DNA of 64,000 nucleotides, taken from positions 281,350,070 to 281,414,069 of the forward strand of contig NC_134397.1 of assembly GCF_050003625.1 (NCBI RefSeq), in the 5' to 3' direction. The position numbers and the translations under genes were made by a program. The DNA is from Haematobia irritans. Its lineage: Eukaryota > Arthropoda > Insecta > Diptera > Muscidae. Positions 31,201 to 42,471 of the stretch are shown one piece after another (position 1 is the stretch's first letter; each line of letters begins with the position of its first letter). Below the pieces are notes generated by a model. It was not told the DNA's origin and searched no databases. It was given only the letters and a program-made list of their open reading frames with translations.

Positions 31201-32120
31201 TCTAGAAGTCTTTAAGAGAACAACACAAGAATAACGACATCGTCTGACGCATAGACCTTATAATACATAGATGATCCACTATTCTCTTTAAAAAAAATGT
31301 GTCCGTTCCAAAAATTAATTTTCTGACATTTTGTTTTGATTTTTTCGTAAAGAGTCAGTCCCAAACATTAATTTTCGCGCATTTGCTTTTGTGCTGTTCG
31401 TAAAGAGCAATTCTGCTCAACATTAAATTTCGTATTTTCGCGGTTTTGGTCACAATTTTTTGTTCAAATATGAACTTTTAATATATTAATTTATTTATAA
31501 ATCCTCTGGTGCATCATAAACGCTCTAATTTTGTGTAAAATTGGCAAACTACAAAAAGGAAAACGAAAGAGAATGTAAGCGTGCTCTTATTGTTCTCGTT
31601 TATTCTTAATCCATAGACCTTATAATACATAGATGATCCACTATTCTCTTTAAAAAAAATGTGTCCGTTCCAAAAATTAATTTTCTGGGCTTCTAGAAGG
31701 CCAAAAAGTAAAATCGGGAGATCGGTCTATATGGGGGCTATACCAAAACATGGACCGATATACATAATTTTAGACACACCTATTTATGGTCCCAATATAC
31801 CTCTAGATTTCCAATTTCAGACAAATCGGATAAAAACTACAGTTTCTAGAATTCCAAGAAGTAAAGTCGGAAGTTCGCTCTATATGGTGGCTACACCAAA
31901 ACATGGACCGATATAGCTCATATTCGAACTTGGTCTGCGTGCAGACAGAAGACGAATATGTGTCAAACAATTACAACAGACATACAGGTATAAAAAGAAC
32001 CATACATCTAGAAGTCTTTAAGAGAACAACACAAGAATAACGACATCGTCTGACGCATAGACCTTATAATACATAGATGATCCACTATTCTCTTTAAAAA
32101 AAATGTGTCCGTTCCAAAAA
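30926..32120. repeat. 806-bp tandem duplication joining DINE and CATAGACC elements
   Basis: Sequence from about 30926 recurs 806 bp later from about 31732, through to 32120 and on after the piggyBac insertion at 34578. The junction is ATTTTCTG|GGCTTCTAGAAGG near 31687, joining the MITE interior to the DINE repeat. The two copies differ by only a few bases (for example AAAGAAACATAC versus AAAGAACCATAC). Confidence 0.88.
31250..31611. mobile_element. CATAGACC-family MITE, copy A (right end replaced by the next copy)
   Basis: Begins CATAGACCTTATAATACATA and runs through AAAGAGTCAGTCCCAAACAT and CCTCTGGTGCATCATAAACG to TTATTCTTAATC, where the next copy starts (31612-31687, partial). Further copies: 32056-32124 continued at 34578-34874, and 34875-35833. 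Noncoding. Confidence 0.8.
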
Positions 32121-32400
32121 TTAACCCATTAACGCCCAAGCGAAATTTTTTTTCGATTTTTTTCACCAAATTTCGTATACTAGGGTAATTTGTTCCAAAA
32201 ACTTCAAATCTGGCATCAGATTTTTTCTTAGAATTTTAGTTCTTGAGATATAGGGTGTTCGAATAATCGAACACTGGACAGTATTTAGCATTTTTTTACC
32301 AAGTATGTAATAAAACATTATTATGATTTTTTTTAGAAGAATTTTATTATATTTTAGCTCAATTTAAAAAAGATAATGTAATATAAGCTAATTATTTATC

Positions 32401-33027
32401 TTATTTGTGATCTATTTCAAAACAATATGTATGAAGTGGAAAATTACATCGCTTACATAAAAAAGAAGCTGGTTTATGGCAATCGACTTTTTTTTTGTTT
32501 TCTGCGATTTTCGCAATGAGATGATTTATTTTTCAATTTATTCAAAGCAGCAATATTTGTTAGCTTTTCTTGTCCATTTAGGCGTACCAAATAATGACAA
32601 CTTTTTATATACTTCTTCAGCGCTCGGAGGAACTTCAACACGTCTGCGTTTGGACGAATGGGTGATACCGGCAGATGTGGAAGCACCTACGTCAATGGTT
32701 TGTTGTTCCTTTTCATTTGGTATGTCCACTGTAACGTACTCTCTGGTGGCTAAATTCAATTCTTCTACTTCGTAAACCCCAGCACAAATCACTTCGACAC
32801 CGGTCTTTTGTAAAACATTTTATTAGTTTCTTAAATCTATAAAATAATATGCTACATGTGCTAACCTTTTGTTTTATAATAATATCACCATATAAATCTT
32901 CCTAATCCGTAACTTCGCCAACATTTTCTGGAGGCAAAATACAAATAGTAGAAATTTCACTTTCATCATCACTCCAATCATGAATAATTGCTGCTAATTC
33001 ATCGCCAGTTATTACTCGATTCGACAT
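32401..33027 (-). pseudogene. piggyBac transposase, N-terminus fused to C-terminal Cys-rich domain by deletion
   Basis: Exon 1 (33027-32866) starts MSNRVITGDELAAI and is acidic (HDWSDDESEIST), as piggyBac N-termini are, with one in-frame TAG after EVTD. A 61-bp intron (GT...AG, 32865-32805) joins in frame to ICAGVYEVEELNLATREYVT and a basic SSKRRRVEV. The DDD catalytic domain is missing. After a deletion near 32550 another frame gives VDCHKPASFLCKRC and NFPLHTYCFEIDHK then TAA, the piggyBac C-terminal zinc-binding C/H pattern. It could bind neither DNA normally nor cut it. Confidence 0.85.
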
Positions 33028-33054
33028 TTTTTCCCACTACAAATTACACTTTTA

Positions 33055-33933
33055 TTATACCCTCCACCATAGGATGGGGGTATATTAACTTTGTCATTCC
33101 GTTTGTAACACATCGAAATATTGCTCTAAGACCCCATAAAGTATATATATTCTGGGTCGTGGTGAAATTCTGAGTCGATCTGAGCATGTCCGTCCGTCCG
33201 TCCGTCTGTTGAAATCACGCTAACTTCCGAACGAAACAAGCTATCGACTTCAAACTTGGCACAAGTAGTTGTTATTGATGTAGGTCGGATGGGATTGCAA
33301 TGGGCCATATCGGTCCACTTTTACATGTAGCCCCCATATAAACGGACGCCCAAATTTGGCTTGCGATTGCTCTAAGAGAAGCAAATTTCATCCGATCCGG
33401 CTGAAATTTGGTACATAGTGTTAGTATATGGTCTCTAACAGCCATGCAAAAATTGGTTCACATCGGTCCATAATTACATATAGCCCCCATATAAACCGAT
33501 CCCCCGATTTGGCTTGCGGAGCCTCTAAGAGAAGCAAATTTCATCCGATCCGGCTGAAATTTGGTACGTGGTGGTAGTATATGATATTTAACAACCATGC
33601 CAAAAGTGGTCCATATCAGTCCATAATCATATATAGCCCCCATATAAATGGATCTCGAGATTTGGTTTTGGAGCCTCTTGGAGGAGCAAATTTCATCCGA
33701 GTCAGTTGAAATTTGGTACATTGTGCTAGTATATGGCCGTTAACAACCATGTCTAACTAGGTCCATATCGGTCTATAGTTATATATAGAAAACGATGTTA
33801 AGAAGTTTTAAGATATCACAACCCAAGTAATTGGATTGTGGATGACAGTCTTTCGTAGAAGTTTCTACGCAAATCATGGTGGAGGGTACATAAGATTCGG
33901 CCTGGCCGAACTTACGGCCGTATATACTTGTTT
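33055..33933 (+). mobile_element. DINE-1-like element, complete
   Basis: Starts TTATACCCTCCACCATAGG, with TAAAGTATATATATTCTGG, CTGAGTCGATCTGAGCATGT and CCGTCCGTCCGTCTG, the best match here to the DINE-1 core. Internal repeats with ATAGCCCCCATATAAACC follow. The 3' end has ATGGTGGAGGGT (pairing with CCCTCCACCAT), hairpin TTCGGCCTGGCCGAA (33896-33910) and CTTGTTT. Nested in the piggyBac remnant, so it is the younger insertion. Confidence 0.9.
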
Positions 33934-34874
33934 AAATTAAATTTCACCTTTTCTGCTAGTTGATTCTTACGATCGCAATAGAAACCAAAACACTTGTTCA
34001 CTTACTTCTTTTTCTATAATACCGTTACGAAATTCAGCTCTTTCTGTCATAAACGTTAATATTTGACATTTTACATTCTTAACATAGAAGAATAACAGAA
34101 CAAACTGATTAATATAATCTAGAAGCAACCGCCAAAAAAGAATAAAGCTAACGAAAATCATAAACAAAACTTAGAACACAAGATGCTAAATAGTGCCCAG
34201 TGTTCGATTAATCTAACACTCGCATATATCAATAGATTGTTCGTAGATATCAAACATTTTTCGCAACTTAACGATTATTACAAATAATTTAAACAATTTT
34301 AAAGAAAACTTCATCATTAATTTTTGAAATTTTGTGGATTTTGGTAGAATTAACTGCCGGACAATATTAGAACAAAAAATAAGATTTTTAAAACGGTGCC
34401 AAAAGGGTTAAAATATCCAACTGGACTTGAAAAAAAAAACTGATTCGTATAGCTGAGGTATCAAAATTCAACCTACAGTCAATTAATATTTGTTATATTG
34501 TCAAAAATACTACGAAAAAAATCGAGGAAAATGTATTAAAATAGTGTTCGAAAAATCGAACGTTGGGTCAATATGGGTTAATTTTCTGACATTTTGTTTT
34601 GATTTTTTCGTAAAGAGTCAGTCCCAAACATTAATTTTCGCGCATTTGCTTTTGTGCTGTTCGTAAAGAGCAATTCTGCTCAAAATTAAATTTCGTATTT
34701 TCGCGGTTTTGGTCACAATTTTTTGTTCAAATATGAACTTTTAATATATTAATTTATTTATAAATCCTCTGGTGCATCATAAACGCTCTAATTTTGTGTA
34801 AAATTGGCAAACTACAAAAAGGAAAACGAAAGAGAATGTAAGCGTGCTCTTATTGTTCTCGTTTATTCTTAATC

Positions 34875-35833
34875 CATAGACCTTATAATACATAGATGAT
34901 CCACTATTCTCTTTAAAAAAAATGTGTCCGTTCCAAAAATTAATTTTCTGACATTTCGTTTTGATTTTTTCGTAAAGAGTAGGCTGTCCATTACATCTCT
35001 TTTAAAGAGAACATGTTCTCTTTTTGTGTTCGTATCTTTTTGTTCACTCTCTTTTTTTGGTGCCGTATTTTTATGTCCAACAGTGCTCTTTATGTATTCT
35101 ATTTCAAAAAAATCCTAGATTGATGGAATTTTATTTATTTAGTAGGAATTCGCCACAATTGTTCGCCACTAATTGTTTACTCGGTTAAATCTGTTGACAA
35201 ATTAAATGCCGGAACATAATTGCGACGTTTCGAAGTACGGCGTAAAAATTAGAAATATATGTAATTGAACGTACGACGTAAATACGCAAATACGTTGTCG
35301 TCGTCAATTTATTTTGTTTATGTTTTAAGAAAATGTGATTGTTTTTGTTTCTTTATTGTTTTATTTTATATTTATTTCGATGTTTCTATCATTAGAAACT
35401 ATTAATATTTTAATTTTAACATCAATAAAATTATTAATTATTTAATAATTTTTGTTTATTGGAAACTCTTTTTTAGTTAAAATGTTCTCTTTTTTTAAAG
35501 CGAAAGTTCTCTTTTGAAAATTATCCATATGGAAACCCTAGTAAAGAGTCAGTCCCAAACATTAAGTTTCGCGCATTTGCTTTTGTGTTGTTGGTATTTT
35601 CGCGGTGTTGGTCACAATTTTTTGTTCAAATATGAACTTTTAATATATTAATTTATTTATAAATCCTCTGGTGCATCATAAACGTTCTAATTTGGTGTAA
35701 AATTGGCAAACTACAAAAAGGAAAACGAAAGAGAATGTAAACGTGCTTTTATTTTTCTCGTTTATTCTTAATCTTCGGAACTGTCAAACATAGTTTGACA
35801 CCCATGGCTCATCTATGCATTATAAGGTCTATG
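34875..35833. mobile_element. CATAGACC-family MITE, copy with both ends, carrying another insertion
   Basis: Terminal inverted repeats of 29 bp (34875-34903 and 35805-35833) match at 27 positions; both begin CATAGACCTTATAAT. Without the insertion at 34981-35540 it would be about 390 bp. An inverted partial copy follows (35842-35982), ending AAGGTCTATG. Confidence 0.85.
34981..35540. mobile_element. 560-bp hAT-like MITE with 8-9 bp target duplication
   Basis: GTAAAGAGT is present on both sides (34972-34980 and 35541-35549). Ends AGGCTGTCCATTACAT and, inverted, TAGGGTTTCCATATGG are partly alike and are followed by matching CTTTTAAAGAGAACAT and CTTTAAAAAAAGAGAACATT blocks. Noncoding. Confidence 0.75.
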
Positions 35834-36038
35834 AACAACACAAAAGCAAATGCGCGCAAATTAATGTTTGGGACTGACTCTTTACGAAAAAATCAAAACG
35901 AAATGTCAGAAAATTAATTTTTGGAACGGACATATTTTTTTTAAAGAGAATAGTGGATCATCTATGTATTATAAGGTCTATGATATTCTATAATCTATGT
36001 TTGAAAGCTGCAAAGTTTTTCAATTCAATTCAATTTGA

Positions 36039-36346
36039 AATAATAATTTTTTCTTTAATTTAATATTTGTCATTTAGCTATTTTTTAATGAATTTAGCTA
36101 TATTTTCATCAACAGCAGACTAAGATTATGCAAATCTCAAATAAAAGCCGTTTACATGATTCAACACTCCATATAAATAATAATTTTTTCTTTAATTTAA
36201 TATTTGTCATTTAGCTATTTTTTAATGAATTTAGCTATATTCTATTATAAATTTCGTTTGCTCTAGCTATTCATGGTCATCAACATCAGAATAAGATTAT
36301 GCAAATCTCAAATAAAAGCCGTTTACATGATTCAACACTCCATATT
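36039..36346. repeat. 136-bp tandem duplication, second copy with a 45-nt insert
   Basis: AAATAATAATTTTTTCTTTA starts at 36039 and 36175; both copies end with GATTCAACACTCCATAT. The second carries extra sequence around ATTATAAATTTCGTTTGCTC. Confidence 0.88.
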
Positions 36347-37458
36347 CTAAACCAATATCAAAAGCCCAAAAAGCTTTACAATGACATCTTAAACTTAAAT
36401 CTCAAATCTACCTAGAATGATAAAGTTGACCTTGGAAGCATTTTCAAAGGACATTCAATTGAAGATCATATAAATATCTTGATTAATTCAATGGAAATTG
36501 TTTTGATGGCATTTCGAAGAGTTTCTGAGAATAATTTTTGGATTTATCAGTATAATAACCCTTCCACTAACCACCCATTGGAATATAAACAGACCGCATA
36601 CCCACAGATGACTTTGAATTCACCTCTGCCGGATTTAAATTAATAAATTTAAACAGAGTATAATCTAAGACACTGGAACAAGACGTAATATTTCTACATA
36701 AATATTAACGTACCTGTGTCACACTTATTTGTAAATTAAATGCTTGTATAAATGAACTCACAACGGACTACTTTTATTGGAATGTTATTAAAGAATGAAG
36801 AGTACGAACTTATGTTGTACACAATACGGTTGCCATATGGTAGTAATTTAGTGGCACATGGCGGGCTCACACATCTTGATAAATCATCCAATCACGTAAA
36901 GAAACTGTTGATCAGAGAATGAAGCCGCCGAGCCGCGCCGCTGATTTTAACCGCCGCCGACCTATTTTTGCCAGTCGAATCCGCCGCCGAATATGTCGAC
37001 TCATCTCGACTCAAATGTAGCCGCCAATTAATCAAAAATATTTAATAAAAACATAAAAATTTATTTATAATTGTATTTTCTGTCAAAATTTTAGACTATC
37101 GATCCACAATCATTCAATATCAAGATTCTATAATAATTTCGCAAAAAGCTTGCTCAAAAGATATGAATGGTATGTAAATTTGATTGTAAGATTGGTTGTA
37201 ATACCCACCTTAAGGTGGGTATTAAGTTCGAGTTTAGCCGCTAAAATTGCTATTTTTTCACGATTACTTTTCTTAATTAATCCACTTTAAGGAATACATA
37301 CTTTGTGAAAATTTGCTTTGGGCTATTCACCATCAAGTTATAATAAAATTTACTTTTCTTTAACAATCCATTTTAAGGAATACAATATGAGCAGCCATAT
37401 AGTTAAATGCTATACTAAGAAAAAGACAATAATTTGAGTTGGAAAAGTCTTGTTCATA
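36347..37458. other. No gene; GC-rich GCCGCC patch and a MITE end
   Basis: Mostly AT-rich unassigned sequence. A CCGCC-rich patch at 36922-37025 (GAAGCCGCCGAGCCGCGCCG) stands out from its surroundings. At 37203-37230 the palindrome CCACCTTAAGGTGG precedes TATTAAGTTCGAGTTT, similar to the MITE ends at 23049-23595. Confidence 0.5.
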
Positions 37459-38392
37459 AAGGGTGATTTGTTAAGAGCTTGATAACTTTTTTTTTTTAAA
37501 AAAACGCATAAAATTTGCAAAATCTCATCGGTTCTTTATTTGAAACGTTAGATTGGTCCATGACATTTACTTTTTGAAGATAATTTCATTTAAATGTTGA
37601 CCGCGGCTGCGTCTTAGGTGGTCCATTCGGAAAGTCCAATTTTGGGCAACTTTTTCGAGCATTTCGGCCGGAATAGCCCGAATTTCTTCGGAAATGTTGT
37701 CTTCCAAAGCTGGAATAGTTGGTGGCTTATTTCTGTAGACTTTAGACTTGACGTAGCCCCACAAAAAATAGTCTAAAGGCGTCAAATCGCATGATCTTGG
37801 TGGCCAACTTACCGGTCCATTTCTTGAGATGAATTGTTCTCCGAAGTTTTCCCTCAAAATGGCCATAGAATCGCGAGCTGTGTGGCATGTAGCGCCATCT
37901 TGTTGAAACCACATGTCAACCAAGTTCAGTTCTTCCATTTTTGGCAACAAAAAGTTTGTTAGCATCGAACGATAGCGATCGCCATTCACCGTAACGTTGC
38001 GTCCAACAGCATCTTTGAAAAAATACGGTCCAATGATTCCACCAGCGTACAAACCACACCAAACAGTGCATTTTTCGGGATGCATGGGCAGTTCTTGAAC
38101 GGCTTCTGGTTGCTCTTCACTCCAAATGCGGCAATTTTGCTTATTTACGTAGCCATTCAACCAGAAATGAGCCTCATCGCTGAACAAAATTTGTCGATAA
38201 AAAAGCGGATTTTCTGCCACTGATTTTGGTAATAAAATTCAATGATTTGCAAGCGTTGCTCGTTAGTAAGTCTATTCATGATGAAATGTCAAAGCATACT
38301 GAGCATCTTTCTCTTTGACACCATGTCTGAAATCCCACGTGATCTGTCAAATACTAATGCATGAAAATCCTAACCTCAAAAGAATCACCCTT
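37459..38392 (-). mobile_element. DD41D (rosa-like) mariner element, 934 bp, internally deleted
   Basis: AAGGGTGATT at the left and its inverse AATCACCCTT at the right, with TA on both sides (37457-37458, 38393-38394). It contains the start of the transposase (38279) and its complete catalytic half, joined by a deletion near 38221 that removed most of the DNA-binding domain and shifted the frame. Confidence 0.9.
37567..38279 (-). pseudogene. DD41D mariner transposase, DNA-binding region deleted
   Basis: The original start MNRLTNEQRLQIIEFYYQNQ is at 38279; the frame breaks at 38221. From 38220 a 217-codon open stretch holds the catalytic core: LFSDEAHFW (first Asp), MWFQQDGATCHTA (second Asp), SCDLTPLDYFLWGYVKSKVY (third Asp). 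Exactly 41 residues lie between the second and third Asp, which defines the DD41D group, known from memory as rosa/visitor-type mariners. All three acidic residues are intact, so the copy is fairly young, but it lacks specific DNA binding. Fragments of a relative lie at 5300-8230. Confidence 0.92.
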
Positions 38393-38488
38393 TATATACT
38401 TGCAGCGAATGGGGGAATGGACGAAAAACGAAAAAACTGAACTGCCGAAATTTGTGAAGACAATAAAAAAATTGAGGTAAGGTAAGGT

Positions 38489-40710
38489 GGGAGCCACCGT
38501 GGTGCAATGGTTAGCATGTTCACCTTTCATACATAAGGACGTGGGTTCAACCCCAGTTTTGACCGAACGCCAAAAAGTTTTTCAGCGGTGGATTATCTGT
38601 TTTCAAGCTTATCTAAGTGGTTTCACCGCAATGTGCAAGGTCGTTGGGACACTTCTATAAAAAGTAGGTCCCTTGTTATTGAGCTAAACCTATAATCGGG
38701 GCAGCACCCAGTCATACGAGAGAAGCTTGACCACTGTGATATCAAAATGTACTGAATAGTGTAAGTGACCCTGAAAATATCGGGCTGCCACCAGGGCTGT
38801 GGAGTCGGAGTCTGAAGATTTTGCTGGAGTCGGAGCCGGAGTCGTATAAATTTTGCTCGACTCCGACGAAATAAAATTTGAAAAACACTTCATATCTTTG
38901 TAACAAAAGAAATATTTCGACAAATTAGATTCGATTGGGGCTTTTATGTTAATCGAACAACGAAGTACTGGATTTCAGGTCATTCAAAGTGTATTTATAT
39001 GGGTGAAATTTCACGGTGATATAAAGAGTAGGTTTTACTAGAATATGGCCTGAATTGATCAATTGTATAGTCCCTATTTAACATATTAAACTATCAATTT
39101 TTAAGCCTATAACATATATACTCGTTATAAAGGTAACATTTTAAGGCAATATAGCAGTAGAGCCTAACGTTCTGAATTTTTTGCAGGCATGTTGAATTCG
39201 AAGATGGGTCATACCGAACAATTTTGTGATATAGCACCTACATATAAACCCATCTTCGATTTGTTTTAAGAAATTTTTCCAGTCTAAAATTTTCAAAAGA
39301 TTTGTCAGAAATTTTGAGTTATTTGATATCCATTAATAAATGCGGAAATTTCCCGTCGGCCCAGATTTTGTATTTGGAGATAATTATTTGAGAAATCTCC
39401 ATGTATACCCGATGTCCTTGGAAGCTGTAATTTTTTTGGGAGAAAGTTTGTTTCATCAATGTCACTCGAAATTCTTTATATTAAATTAATAGCCTCTAAT
39501 GTCCATAACTGATACAACATTTATAAATCGATGTTTCACCATTTTACTTCTATAGAAACAATATTCGTAACTGTCCAGCTATTCCTGTCATCTGTTGTAT
39601 GGTTGTGGTTATTTAAAATTCCGCCCGTCCTAATTTTTGATAGTTTATGTTTGTTTTATATATCCGACACATTACATTTTTTAACATCTTAACTTTCTAT
39701 CTGATTAGCCCGATATTTTGATTTTTGTGTATTTTTCTTTTTTATATAGATTTATTTTTTATAAAATGCCTATATAGACCAATACCAGGATTTTACTTCT
39801 TAAAAATCTGGAAGCCTAATTATTTTTTGAAATTTTGTGTTTTTATAAATTCATATTCTGGAGATTGTTGTTATCTACCCATATTTTGATGTGGTCTCAA
39901 TATAGTCTTGTGTCGTGTTTGTCGTCGAGTCGTATCAAAAATTAAAATTAGAGTTCTTTTGGACATATAAAGACATAAAGGAAAATAGAATACTTATATC
40001 GGTCTATTTTTGGAACACTACACCTTAAAATTACAATTGGAATACTGTTAAAATGGGATTTAGGTACACTGAAAAAACAGTGAACCCACCAGGCAGAAAA
40101 CTTTCGGTTAATTTTAGAAAATTTTGAATATTTGTAGAAAATTTTAAACAAACAGTATTACAAACGTTGGCATCACGCCGATGTCATAAAAATAAGTAAA
40201 TATTTTTCGACAAATTCGAGAAAATTTATTAGACATAACTAAGTTTTTTCACTTGTTAAAGAAAATTTTGTATTTTGAAGGAAAAACTTAGAGTTCAAAA
40301 TTGCAAGAATGTCTTTAGTGACATACGAAGTTCATGATGGACGCATTTTTGGTAAAATTTACAAATTTAAAGAAATTCTGAACTATTTTGTGGAAAACAC
40401 GAATTTAGTTAATCTTTATGATTCATTTGAGTATATTTTTTTCCTCGGTTTTAGTTAATTTAACGAAAGTAAACAAAAAATTATTAGAGTAAAGGAAACT
40501 TTCTCCAAACATAATAATTCCGTGAGCTAAAACAAAGTTAAATTGGCTTTAGTGAAATAGAGAGTTCACTTTTTTTTGAGTGTACACCACCTGGAGTCGA
40601 CTCCGGAGTCGGAGTCGAGGCTAATAAGAAATGCTGGAGACGGAGCCGGGGTCGAACAAAATTTACTCGACTACACAGCCCTGGCTGCCACTATACCTAA
40701 CCTAACCTAA
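38489..40710 (+). mobile_element. tRNA-derived SINE, copy 4, split by a hAT element
   Basis: GGGAGCCACCGTGGTGCAAT with a worn B box (GGGTTCAACCCC) runs to GGGCTGCCAC at 38791. After the hAT the tail ACCTAACCTAACCTAA resumes at 40692-40710. More diverged than copies 1-3, so older. Confidence 0.9.
38792..40683. mobile_element. hAT element, 1.89 kb, non-autonomous, CAGGGCTGTGGAG ends
   Basis: An 8-bp target duplication GCTGCCAC (38784-38791, 40684-40691) and ends CAGGGCTGTGGAG and, inverted, CAGGGCTGTGTAG. Subterminal repeats of GGAGTCGGAGTCG lie on both sides. No transposase is seen. A worn DINE-like piece occupies about 39160-39660 (CATGTTGAATTCGAAGATGG, CCCGTCCTAATTTTTGATAG). The rest is AT-rich. 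Confidence 0.9.
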
Positions 40711-41125
40711 GGTGACAGCCGTTTCACTTGTTCGCTTGTCCACCAGATCATTGTGGCCACATCCATCACAGAGATCCCGATCTTAATACAAATTAATGAA
40801 TCAATAGCGAAACATTTCAAAGAAAGATAAAAGCAAAACGGTGTTACAACAACAGGAAAAAGTTTCAATGTGTGACAGTACTCGTACGTTAAACATATCT
40901 ATTGACTTACATTTTCGTATGTAAATTCAATAAGTTTGCGTATTCGGCAATAAAAAGGCAAAAAACGACAGTATCATAAATGTATATGGGGGACTAACTT
41001 TCGTCTGTTGGGAAACATCTCTAGCGAAATATATATGTGGAAATAAAAGGGAAAATCTCAATAAAATGAATGTTAAATATATATGGGATTTTAAAATTGT
41101 CGTAGGTATATTTTTCTATAAAATG
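40711..41125. other. No recognised feature
   Basis: AT-rich sequence between the split SINE and the tRNA-like repeats; no open frame or repeat match of note. Confidence 0.5.
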
Positions 41126-41128
41126 TAG

Positions 41129-41475
41129 TAGCGTGTATTTAAGTTGTTAAAATGTGTAATAACACTATAATAATGACCTGATGTCATAACTTACATTTCC
41201 AATCTACTTAGAAAAAACTAAATGTATATAAAATTAGATTTGCAAATGCAAAAGAGTGAACAAGAATCGAACCCACGTTCCCGGTGAACTGGGATCGATG
41301 AAAAAATAGCGTATATTTAAGTAGTAAAAATGTGATGATAACTTCTTGAAATTTCCAATTTTCTTAAAAAACCTATATTTATATAAAATTAGGCTTGCAA
41401 AAAAGTAAACAAGATTAGAACCCGCGTTCCTAGTCACTTGCGTTTGACGTTCTAACCACTAGCCCATCGACCAAC
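41129..41475 (-). repeat. Two diverged tandem copies of a second tRNA-like SINE
   Basis: On the minus strand the copy at about 41306-41475 starts GGTCGATGGGCTAGTGGTTA (A-box-like) with GCGGGTTCTAATC as B box. The copy at about 41129-41295 keeps GTGGGTTCGATTCTTG (B box) but has a worn A box. Both continue with TTGCAAATCTAATTTTATAT-like and TTTAAGTTGTTAAAATGTG-like tails. Different from the SINE at 13593. Could also be tRNA pseudogene repeats. Confidence 0.65.
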
Positions 41476-41879
41476 GACGATTTTTCATGTTAACTTTATA
41501 TATACTACACAAAGTTGCTTTCACAATGCTAGCCTCTTGTACAGCTCTGTGAAGCCATGTTAAAGTTGTCTATATTAAGCAAAGCTTATTTCACAATGCT
41601 CTACAAAAAGCTTTCATATTGATTTCGAAAAGCCTAAAAGTATGCAAATAATACTAAAAGCAAGAAAATCACTTGAATTAAAAGCAGGTGCAGGGAAATA
41701 ATTTAACCATTTGTTGATTTCAAGTCTTTCCTAAATATGTTTGTGATAATTGGTTAAGGATAAAAAGCGCTACTTGTTGATGTTACTTTCGACGACAATA
41801 ATTCTCGCATGTTTTTTTCTTAAAAGTTTTGTATATATACGATTTGAAAACGTTGCAATGTACACCCATTGGTAATAGT

Positions 41880-42260
41880 GTTCTGTTGAAGTGCTATTCC
41901 AAAGGGAGTAGTGCGTAGAGTTTGACTCGCTTGCAGTCTGCCATTCTGTCGATTGGTGATTCTGGTGATGCGGCAAGTTCTATGGGCTAATCTGGTGAGG
42001 AGAATGAATATAAGTGGCTTCTGTTGAAGTTGATGTTCAAAAGTGGAAGAGTGGAATATAGGCTTTAATGGGGAACAGCGAATTCTGTTGAAATTGCTGT
42101 CCCAAGATTTGTGATAGGCTTTAGTGGGGAAACAGCAAATTCTGTCGAAATTGCTGTCCCAAGGTGAGTGATGGTGTTATGGCAGGCATAAATACCGAGG
42201 TAGTAGTAGTTAGTATAGATAGTAGTGTAGCTTAAGTGCATTTCTGTTGAAATTGTGCTA
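41880..42260. repeat. Local repeats around TCTGTTGAAATTGCTGT
   Basis: A 57-bp unit occurs twice in a row (about 42061-42117 and 42118-42175), each with GGCTTTARTGGGG and ATTGCTGTCCCAAG. Looser copies of TTCTGTTGAAGTKSW lie at 41882, 42017 and 42242. The 178-codon minus-strand open stretch over it (42065-42601) is low-complexity Ser/Pro/Tyr sequence and is not called as a gene. Confidence 0.7.
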
Positions 42261-42471
42261 GGGCTGGTGGAAGCGAAATTAGGGGATTCCAACAAAGATA
42301 GAGAAAGTGTGTAGTTAGAAGAAGAAGAACAGTAACAAGTAAGTAGCAAGAAAAAAGGGTAGGAACTGTAGAGAAGAGGAATAGGTAAGAGAAGTGGGAG
42401 TAGAGGAAAAGGTGTAGGGGGGGGGTAAATAGAGAGAGATGGATTGGGGCTGGGGGCCGGGATCCCCCCGC

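Larger units (their letters stand above)
32125..34577 (-). mobile_element. piggyBac-like element, internally deleted, carrying a DINE
   Basis: TTAA at 32121-32124 and 34578-34581 with ends CCCATTAACGCCCAA and, inverted, CCCATATTGACCCAA. Uninterrupted copies of the target (CCAAAAATTAATTTTCTG at 31670 and 34935) show the exact empty site. The element keeps the two ends of a transposase gene on the minus strand. A DINE at 33055-33933 sits upstream of that gene. The middle of the transposase is deleted. Confidence 0.92.
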
